This document shows positions 24,001-32,500 of a DNA stretch of 64,000 nt, in pieces. Source of the stretch: Oscillospiraceae bacterium. GTDB taxonomy: Bacteria; Bacillota_A; Clostridia; Oscillospirales; Ruminococcaceae. Position numbers and translations under genes: made by a program. The stretch covers positions 1-64,000 of the forward strand of contig JAFWUX010000090.1 in assembly GCA_017523995.1 (NCBI GenBank), written 5' to 3'. The stretch's first letter is position 1. The number at the start of each line of letters is the position of its first letter. The notes beneath the pieces are model-generated. The model did no database searches and was not told where the DNA came from. It was given only the letters and a program-made list of their open reading frames with translations.

Positions 24001-26518
24001 TCGTAACATTTTCCAGATAAATGCAGCTGTGGAATGCCTGAACGCCAATGGAACGAACCTGCTCCGGAATATTAACTGTTACAAGACCGGCACAGTTTTC
24101 AAATGTTCTGGACGGAATGGATGTGAGATTCTTCGGGAGAGATATTTCGGTGATGCCGGTATTTCCGAAGCAGCCTTCACCCATACTTCTTACTGTCCCT
24201 TCAAAGCAAATCGTCTTGATGCCGGAACAGCCGTAGAATGCGCTGTTGCCGATTGCGCAGTTATTCGGGAGCACAAGTTCAGGACCGATTGCGGCGCACC
24301 CGCTGAATGCGCTGTCACCGAACGTTGTCATTTCGGACGGGATCCGGAAATTGAGTTTATTGCAGTTTGCGAAGAACGAATTGGGAATTGCAGTCCAAGA
24401 ACCGTGATAATCAAACTTCTGCAGATTCGAGCAGCCTGAGAACATGCTCGCCGGCAGACGGTAGCTGTCGATGCTGTCTGTCAGGCAGACATATGCAAGA
24501 TTGGTGCAGTAGCTGAACATACCATCCGAAAGCTGTGCATCAGATGAAATGTACAGTCTGCGGATATTCTGGATATTGCTGAATGCGCCGGTACCAAACT
24601 GAATATTTTTGTTGAGCGGCAGTTCATGGAATACCTTGACACGCGAAAATGCTGCGTTTCCGATCTTTGTCACAGAAACCGGCAGCTTATCAATCTCAAG
24701 GCTGGTGCAGCTATTGAACGCCTGATCGCCGATTGATACAATGTCATCGTGGAAATGAACTGTTTTCAAATTTCTGCAGCTGTAAAAAACTTTTTCCGGC
24801 AAAGCTGTGACACCCTGCGGAACTGTAAACTCTGTCAGAGCACTGCAGTTTGAGAACGCCGCTTTGCCGATTTCCGTTACGGAGGACAGATCAGGAAGAT
24901 CAGTCAGAACGGTGCAGTTGGCAAAAGCGCTGTCGGAAATGCTTGTCAGCTGCTTGGAAAGCTTGACCGATTTCAGCTTCGAGCAATTTGAAAATGCACC
25001 TGTACCAAGTGATTCAACGCCTTCAGCAACGATTTCTTCAATATAGTTGTTTCTGGAAAAAGCGTTGTCTGGAAGTGCCTTCAAAGATTCCGGCAGTTTG
25101 ATAGATTTGAGATTCGGGCACTGACTGAATACATTGGCATCAATTGCCGCCAGGTCATCGTTGAAAATGATCTCATTCAGTGCTGTGCAATTGTTGAATG
25201 CATAAGAATCAAGCTTTTTCAGATTCTTCGGAAGCGTGATCGTTTCAAGCGAAGTGCAGCCGCCGAATGCATATTGTCCAAACTCTGCGTAGCAAGGCGG
25301 AAGCTGTACATTTTTCAGTGAAGCGCAGCTTGAAAATGCACTCTCCTGAATCATACAGGTGTTATCCGAAGCAGAACCGTCACCAAGTGAAACCGTTTCC
25401 AGAGCAGTACAACTGTTGAAAGCACAGCGATTGATCACAATGCGGGCATGCTCAGCCTTGACAGTCTTCAAAGAAGAACAGGACTGGAAAGCATAGTCAT
25501 TGATGACCGTCAACGTATCTGGCAGCTGAATCTCCTTGAGCGAAACGCATCTTTCAAATGCATTTTCGAGAATCGCAGCGCATTTTTCCGGAAGTTTGAC
25601 AGATTCAAGTTTCGTGCAGTTCCGGAACAATCCCTGCCGGACGGCAGCAAGACCGGAAGGCAGCTCAACACTTTTCAATGTCAATCTGGCATCGTAAAAA
25701 GCGGATTCGGCAAAATCGCTGACAGGGCAGCCGCCGAGTGTTTCCGGTATTACCGCGGCTGCATCCTTGCTGTTCCATTTGGTGATGATCGCCTTACCGT
25801 CAACAATCTTGTAGGATGCACCGGTTTTCTCGTCCTGAACGATCTGTGGGACAGTTGTTGTGACCGGAGCGGTTGATGTCTGCACTGCGGTTGTAACAGC
25901 AGGCTTTGCGGTCGTTACGGCTGCAGCGGCGGTTGTAGCCGCTTTGGCAGTTGTTGCAGTAACCGTGGAAGCGACTGTTGTCGCAGTTGCTTTTGCTGTT
26001 GTGACTGGCGGTTTTGTTGTTGTCACAGCAGCTTTCGCAGTTGTAGTCGCCGGAATTGCAGTTGTCGCAGCAGCTTTCGCCGTTGTAGTCGCCGGAATTG
26101 CAGTTGTCACAGCAGCTTTCGCCGTTGTGGTAGCCGGCTTTGCGGTAGTCGCAGCAGCTTTCGCGGTTGTAGTCGCCGGCTTTGCAGTAGTCGCAGCAGC
26201 TTTTGCCGTTGTAGTCGCCGGCTTCGCCGTTGTAACAGGAGCTTTTGTGGTGACAGCCGTTGTCACAGCTGCTTTGGTTGTTGTAACAGTCGATTTTGCA
26301 GTTGTCACTGCCGCAGTTGTTTCAGCTGCAGGCATAACCAATGCAGAAACCGGATTCTGTACAGCAAAGCTGTCGAAAACTGCAGGATTCAGCGCCGCAG
26401 GTTCTGTCAGCGTATCGGCTGCAGTGGCATGCATCGCGGTCGCCGCCATTGCCGCAGCTGTAAAAGCTGCGGCGAAACGGCGGATTTTCCGTTCTGCTCT
26501 GATTTTATTCGGATTCAT
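21059..26518 (-). CDS. Giant secreted BspA-like leucine-rich-repeat protein
   Basis: 1819 residues. Signal peptide about 1-34 (AAFTAAAMAATAMHATAAD). Residues about 67-225 are a Thr/Ala/Lys/Pro-rich stalk with 14-residue tandem repeats. Two LRR_5 blocks follow (about 225-1260 and 1330-1819), some fifty units of the pattern AF-x-x-C-x-x-L-x-x-(I/V)-x-L-P, separated by a second Thr-rich linker (VETTTTASGTTVSGQ). There is no dockerin, LPxTG or S-layer domain. BspA-type proteins mediate adhesion to host, substrate or other cells. The start is fixed by CGGAGG upstream of MNPNKIRAE, whose ATG lies inside the last codons of the preceding giant gene (14-bp overlap), so translation is coupled. A longer upstream reading of the same frame lies in that gene and is not used. 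Confidence 0.85.
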   Translation of the reverse strand: MNPNKIRAERKIRRFAAAFTAAAMAATAMHATAADTLTEPAALNPAVFDSFAVQNPVSALVMPAAETTAAVTTAKSTVTTTKAAVTTAVTTKAPVTTAKPATTTAKAAATTAKPATTTAKAAATTAKPATTTAKAAVTTAIPATTTAKAAATTAIPATTTAKAAVTTTKPPVTTAKATATTVASTVTATTAKAATTAAAAVTTAKPAVTTAVQTSTAPVTTTVPQIVQDEKTGASYKIVDGKAIITKWNSKDAAAVIPETLGGCPVSDFAESAFYDARLTLKSVELPSGLAAVRQGLFRNCTKLESVKLPEKCAAILENAFERCVSLKEIQLPDTLTVINDYAFQSCSSLKTVKAEHARIVINRCAFNSCTALETVSLGDGSASDNTCMIQESAFSSCASLKNVQLPPCYAEFGQYAFGGCTSLETITLPKNLKKLDSYAFNNCTALNEIIFNDDLAAIDANVFSQCPNLKSIKLPESLKALPDNAFSRNNYIEEIVAEGVESLGTGAFSNCSKLKSVKLSKQLTSISDSAFANCTVLTDLPDLSSVTEIGKAAFSNCSALTEFTVPQGVTALPEKVFYSCRNLKTVHFHDDIVSIGDQAFNSCTSLEIDKLPVSVTKIGNAAFSRVKVFHELPLNKNIQFGTGAFSNIQNIRRLYISSDAQLSDGMFSYCTNLAYVCLTDSIDSYRLPASMFSGCSNLQKFDYHGSWTAIPNSFFANCNKLNFRIPSEMTTFGDSAFSGCAAIGPELVLPNNCAIGNSAFYGCSGIKTICFEGTVRSMGEGCFGNTGITEISLPKNLTSIPSRTFENCAGLVTVNIPEQVRSIGVQAFHSCIYLENVTIPASVSSMGTYAFNACRSLKKVKFTGASALKTLPSNAFSYCTGLEEITLPDSITVMETEAFQYCTGLKKIQLPKKLSLVGDNAFRSCKALESVSLPDSLKTIGKYVFAENGSLKSVKLPSHMNTLPQGIFSGCAALETVELPDTMHRIDSAAFNNCKALKSVKIPESVSVISETVFSNCTALTELSLPEAVTSIPYNLCDGCTALKKVQIPESVKTINGSAFRNTALTTVKLPSGLTYIGSSAFENTNLTAITLPESLKSIENNAFRSCKELKSVVIPDQVTEIRNYLFQNCKNLSSVTLPAGVRYLCLDAFDKCPALKEVILPAHITSTYLTSSADVSATAFVVPKDSETETTFVQSGLKYKSRELPVETTTTASGTTVSGQSTTSVTTTTAVTTTTVSTISDSKNGLTYALNGVTLTVVKCDPSRKEVNIPESYDGVDITSIAPTAFAGSKAEKIVLPDTVTYLSERTFAGLDQLKEISFCEKLTYIPSNCFEGCTSLTTLPTNYLTGISNNAFSGCTSLNIGEWPCVTYIGNNAFSGCTALTEFTLPPQITSINTGTFMDCTALKTVHFNEALNYINDSSFKGCTALESVKLPQACTSIYTYAFMDCTSLKEVVFPEKLSYISDGAFKNCTALKEVSLPETLTYINRNVFEGCTALESVTLKTKQSMSVYGDAFLNCKSLKTFEYFTDNLYLEQHAIGYQKTDAESDYVPNPEPVLFKGKFSYNLYDLEKNGLIDYEPAGLTYHVMPETDTICIDYIDDITNEYVYLPYSINGKAITKIGNGKPCMPEESCRYLYIPETLTEIGDYAFLNCRNFVNLNYYNYDSSTMELNQIGLQAFYGTQGQRDAESNHSTFSVNKILYRCFSSAEEFTVSDYYTIIADDAFAHNADIKTIILPDTITKIGEGAFYHCDSLTTITIPDSVTSIGKGAFVDCTALEEATLGSGLTEIGSDLFTGCTSLKKINAPEGSKAAEAFADQN
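26009..26239 (-). repeat. 42-bp tandem repeats encoding the Thr/Ala-rich stalk
   Basis: Five to six imperfect 42-bp units encode TTAKAAATTAKPAT (variants with IPAT, VTT). Third-position differences between units show they are not brand-new copies. Such stalks hold domains away from the cell wall and can vary in copy number by slippage. Confidence 0.75.
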
Positions 26519-29500
26519 GCTTCGCACCTCCGTTTTGATCTTTTGCAAGATATTCCGTGAAGCCGATCTTGACAGAACCGGATATGCATTCAACGTAATA
26601 TCTGAGGATTCCCATTGCGTCTGTGACATCAACGATACCGTCCTTGTCAATATCCGCGCAGCGCTGCTGCGTGTAGGAGAATCCGAGATTCGAGCGGTTT
26701 GCAACTCTGCTTGTGTAGCACATCAGCGCAAGCATCGCGTCCTCAAGCTCAACAGTTCCGTCGAGATTGACGTCACCTGCCGCATAAGGATCCATTCCGC
26801 TCTTGGAAAGAATAATGCACTTCTGATTGTTGTTCTCATTCGCATCAACCGCCTCGGACTCAACCGTCACATAGACAAACCCGCGATAGATATCGCCGAG
26901 CAGATCAGCAGAATCAAGACGCCAGTATGCAGAAGAATGCGGCGCGATTTCCTCGCAGAACAGAGTCAGTGTTTCCTCGTCTGCGGATGCAGGCTTGATG
27001 TGAATCACAGCGGCAGAAGGTACACTGCTGCGGTTGACAGCAAAGATCGTGACATTTGTCTTGTTTCCGATATAGGTTGTGTCAGTCTCAATTGCAAGAT
27101 CAGTCTTGGAAAGATCAATCTCGGCTGCATTGTTGTCAGGTGTCTTGTCATTCTCGGAAGCAGTCACTTTTGCGGTGTAAACAGCTGCATGGAGATTTTC
27201 AGGCATAACAGGAGCAAACTCCACCACCTTGGATGCGCCGGACATGATACCGGCTGCCTGAGTGTCAGATGCAACCTCTGCACCGTTTTCATCGAGGATG
27301 TGAAGGGTCAGTTCTGCAACGTCGGAAGTGCCGTCATTGTAAACCGCCATGCTGATCGGCAGCTTTTCGCCCGCAGCTGCATTCTCATAGCTGAAAGCAG
27401 TCTCCCCGACACGAATGTCAGCTGTGTCAGTCAGGATACCGCCTGCAAGCGCACTGCTGGTCTGAATCTTATCCTCTGCGAGGGTTGCCGCGGTGCGGCG
27501 CATCGCATAGAGCGTATCCTCACCGCACTGACCGACGGAAATGCTCTCGTAATAGATATCCTCTCCGGCTTCAATGCTGACAGGATTCGTGAATTCGCCG
27601 GATTCTGCATCATAGCGGGTGCTGAACACCTCAGCGCGCTTATCGGTTTTATGCAGGAAGATAATGCGGTCGCCGGCAATTGCATAGCGCTCCGTTACAC
27701 CGATTTTCTCGCTGCAAAGATCCGCAGCCGTCTTGTAATCAGATGTCGCGCAGAGCTTTCCGTTCTGATACCAGATCAGTCCGGATGCATCCTTGCCCGG
27801 AATCTTCTCAAACTTCGGAGAACCGATTTCACCGGTTGCAAGCTCGGTCACATTGCCTTCTGTGTCGATCACGAAAAGTGTATTGACAACATGTTCTTCA
27901 GCATCAAGCTTGCCGGTGACATATGCGCAGAGCGGATTGCCGTCTGCATCATTGCCGCAGGCGAAGCCGTAACTCTCCGGAAGGTTCTCTGCCAGAACAA
28001 CAGGTGTATCCCAGCCGTCTTCGGTTTCCTTTGCGCAGAGGATCATGTTGCTTTCGTCATTTCCGAAAATCTGTCCGTTTGCATTGGATTTCCAGAACAG
28101 ATAGGTTGTGTCATTCGCGCGGACAAACACAGGAGACGAAGCAAATGCACCGTCTTTGTTTGCGTCAAATGTCAGGAAGTTTGTGAATGCGCCGGTTGTA
28201 GGATCATATTTTGCAGTCTTGAACTGAAGCTGCTTTGCGTAGGTTTCGAGGTTATCCGACTCGCCTTCTTCATAGACCTTGGCGGATTCGAGATATGCGA
28301 TGCGGATGCCGTCCTCAGAAGCAAAGAGGAACGGTGCTGTGTCTGCATTCTGATTGTCATCAACCGCCTTCGGTGTTGTCCAGGACTTCGTGTCAGGATC
28401 ATACAGCGAATAAACCAGATACGATGCGTTTTCGAGACCGCGTGCAGCATCCTGCATGGTCCAGACCATCATCGCGGTGGTGCCGTCGCTGGCGATCTTC
28501 GGCGTGGAGCCGAACGCGATGCCGCCCTGAATTTCTGTCATGCTGTTTCTGAGCTGACCGTGCCACTCGCCTGCTGCGGCAAGATCCTCAGCACTGATCG
28601 CTTTGTAGTTTTCAGGATTCTTGGAGACCTCCTCAACGGTCAGTCCGTTCGGGAGAAGCAGGCGCGGACGTCCGCCGCCGCCGTTTCTCGGATAGAACTG
28701 CAGTGTGCCGTTGTAGATTTTGAAGTCTTCGAGTTCATGGTCCAATGCAACAATGCGGAATCCAGCGTCAATATTCAGTGCAACATTCGTGATCTTCGGA
28801 TCCGGTACGATATCGCCCTCTACAACGAAGGAAGGTGCGCCGTAAGCCTCGGCTGCGATGATATCCTCGGAACCGACACCTGCTGCAAGCTCCACGCCGA
28901 TTTCAAAGGAGCCGCTGAGTCCGACAGAAATCGAATTGCTGCCTGTCTTATTGAAGTTGTGCGTGTAGGTAACCGTCACACTGAGAGAACCGCTTGCACT
29001 GAATGTGAATTTTGCGAAAACAAGAGGGCAGAATGCCGGTCTGAATTCCGGCGTCTCAACAGAGCCCTCAATAGAACCGGTCACGCTCAGGGATACTTCT
29101 GCGGTATTGCTCTCGATGTCGATCGAGCCGCTTGCCGCGATTTCAAGTCCGAATTCGATTCCGACAGGTCCGATTTCAAGTTCTTTACTAATGCCGAAAG
29201 CAATGGTAAGCGAAATAGCATCGCCGTCAACCGTCATATTTACGGACCACGGACTGTCAAGATCTTCGTTTTTGAAGTTCGGGATCATGATCGTCATGTC
29301 GAGATAATTACCGAGCTTGTTCTGCAGTTCCAGCGGTGCAGGAACTGTAACAGTAAAGTCATCAGAGAATGTGTCAATGATTGTCTGTTCGATATCCTGA
29401 ACCTGTGTGCTGTCAGAAGGATCGCGCGGAATCTCAATAATTTTCAGTCCGAGCTGTGTTTCAAACTCATCACCTTCCGATGCGATAATCCGGATGCTGA

Positions 29501-32500
29501 CCGGAACATCCGCACGGAACATATTGGGTGTCAGCTCCATAAATGCCATCGTTCTGCCGACAGCTTTCATTTTCTTGATGACACGGTTTTCCTGAACGAG
29601 CTGATACTCAGCGCCCTCGTTATACTTGCCGACAGAAGCGGTGATCGAGAACGTGATATCGCTGTTTCTGTCAACATTGTGGGTTCTGCTCAGGAGACCG
29701 ATATATCCGTCCTGAGCCGAATTGAACAGTGCATAAGTGAGCGAGAAGGCATTGTCTTCGTAATCTCCGCTCATCGCAAATGTTTCGATATAGGTGGATT
29801 TGCGTTTCGGGAAGACATAATCTTCATCGTAGTTCTCATAGCCCTCTGCCGTGATTGCAACATGATACAAAGATGCATCATCACCGCGCGGGACAACAAC
29901 TCTGCCTCGGTCATCGGCAGCCTTGGTCAGGACAGTAGAACCGCCCTTGGTCAGTGTCAGGTTCGCATTGCTGATGACATCGCCGTTCTTGTTTGTGACC
30001 ATGAACAGGAAGTCATGTTCCGGATCAAATGCAATGCCGTAAAGCGGATCGTTGACATTTGCGATCTTGATCGGTGCAACCTGCACTTTGACATTACTGC
30101 TGGTCGAGGATTTTCTGACCTCCGCTTCCGTCTTGCGGTAGAATCCCGGCAGTTTGGAACTCAGAATACCGTTGATCGCATAGACAACACTGAACTTCTG
30201 TCCGGGGTGCAGAACAGAAATGTTCTTGGATTTGTCAATGATCTGGAGAATGCCGTCTGTATCAATAAATCTGGTCTGATAGACCTTTGCACGGGATGTG
30301 CCTTCCGCAGTGACACCGGCAACCTCGGAAATTGTCTGACCGATATCGGTCGAGAGCTCGTTGAGGTCGATCGGAGACTGGTTATCTACGAGTACCTCAG
30401 CGTAAAGCGTTTTGTTGCGGAGAACCGGATCAAATGTTACTGTAATCGCTGCTGCTTCCTGACCGTAGACCTTAATCGGCTGTGTGGACGGGAAGTGTGC
30501 GGAAACAGGCTCATTGAACGGCTGGAGTGTTGCGCTGAAATCAGCGCTGAAATTGTAGGAACCGTTGCGGTCGCCGCGGACAATCCAGCTGACTGTCTGC
30601 TGACTGCCACCGCTGATCGTTCCGAGATTGACAACACGCGGTGCCGAGGAAGGTGCATCCTCAACAAGCGAGAGTCCGCTCGGGAGATTGAGCGATGCTG
30701 TGCAGTCTGTCAGCGGAAATTCAGCATCGGCATTGTTCATCACGATCATATCGACCTTGAAGAACTCCTTGATGAACTGCGCCTTGACAGGCACACGCAT
30801 CAGAACAACTGTCTTGACATCATGTGTGATTGTTTTGACAATGTAATCATATCCGGAGCTGCTGCCGCCGGAGCCGCCGGAGCCGTTGCCGCTGCTCACA
30901 ACAATACCGTTCGTCCGGTCATAGTAAATGCGGATGTGATCGACAACGCGGGTTGTTACAGTGTAGGAAAGATCAACGTCGATTTTGACGAGCTGGCAGT
31001 TTTCCGGATCCTTGACATTGATGCCTGCTGCCTTGATCTCAGAGAGAGACATGCGGTGGACGGAGAAATCCGCCTTGACGAGCTGATCCTGCGCAATGGA
31101 GAATTCGAGCTCGGTTTTGCCGCCCGGACGGGTTGTGCAGCTCTGTGTAGCCGGCAGATATCCGTTGCCGAATACGCCGATCTCGTGGTCGCCCGCAGTG
31201 CAGACAATCTCAACTTTACCGTTCGCGTCGGTCATGTATTTGCTCTGGTGCTCGGTACCGACATCGACATAGACCGCCGCACCGGCTGCCGGTGTGCCGT
31301 CCATTTTCTTGACGGTAGCAATAACCGTGGACATGATATCCGGCTCCGCAACGGTGACTTTGCCGGTGAATGTATCGGTCAGACCGGATGCATTTGTGAC
31401 GGTCAGGGATACATCATAGGTGCCTGCTTCTTTATAGGTGTGCGTGAACAGCGCGTTCTTGACAGAGGATTTCTTTGCAGATTCGCCGTCACCGTAGACA
31501 ATGCTGACTTCGGTGATATCATCAGCATTTTTGGAGTTGCGTGCATCATAGCTGTAGGACATGCCGAGCACCTGCTTCGAGGTGAACTCGAGAGATGCCT
31601 GCGGAATTGCCTGAATCTTGAGCGGATCGAGCGTGACAGATACGGAGTTGCCGTTTGTCATCAGCGCCATGACGCGATAGATCATGTTTCCGCCGACCAG
31701 AAGATCGGAATCCTGACAGGAATACTCCGTGACCTTCTCCTTCGGCGCCGCCTTTGCAATGCAGGTTTCCTTTCCGCCAGCACCGATCTTGCGCCACAGA
31801 TAGAAGGAAGACACGCCGGTCACATCCGGACAGGTCCAGCTGACTGTGACATATTTTCCTTCGGATTTCGCCGCAGCATCCTTGATTTCCGCCTTGCGGT
31901 CATCAACGGTGTAGGTATATTCCGCAACCGCCTTGTTGCCGGCAGCATCAACAGCTGTCACCTGAACGGTCACGCTGCTCTCTTTCAGGATGGTCTCAGG
32001 GAGCTCTGCACTCACAATCAGTTCCGTATTCGCCTGATTGCGCGCAGTTTCAGTTGTTTTCAGTGCAGTCCACTGATCGGTATCCTTGCAGCGGTAAGCA
32101 GCCGTGATCGACGCGATCTGATTGTCATCGGTTGCTAGGATCTGCATGCTGCGGTGGACAGAGCAGACAATCTGCTGATCGGATGTCAGTCCGCACTCTG
32201 CGATCACAGGATCAACTTTATCCGGTGTGCGGTGAACCTCGCCGGATTTTGCCGATGTGCTCACGTTGCCTGCAATGTCGATAGCAGACACCTGATAATA
32301 GTAGATACCGTCCGCGGCAACATTTTTGTCTGTGTAGGTTGTGTTCAGGCCGACATTTGCGATTGTCACATACTTCTCTGCATTTCCGTCGGAACGGTCG
32401 ATCCGATAATACTTCACGTCCTCGGAATCGGATGCAGTCCACTGCAGAACATTCGCGCTGACAGTCATTTCAGCTGTCAGCTTCTTCGGCGGATTCGGCG

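Noticed and set aside
20954..24439. Plus-strand frames of 237-345 codons across the LRR giant
   Set aside because: Antisense to clear LRR repeats; no domain recognised and no start signal.
26009..26239. CRISPR-like repeat array
   Set aside because: The repeats are 42-bp coding units with no unique spacers and stay in frame with the Thr/Ala-rich stalk.
26519..26704. 62-codon N-terminal extension of the LRR giant
   Set aside because: It lies inside the C-terminal dockerin of the preceding gene, and the true start with signal peptide and GGAGG site follows.
25860..32138. 2092-codon open frame on the plus strand
   Set aside because: It lies antisense to the two giant surface genes. Its Val/Ala runs mirror the Thr/Ala stalk, the rest is low-complexity Cys/Arg/Ile-rich text without domains, and it has no ribosome site or promoter. 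It is a by-product of codon bias in the real genes.
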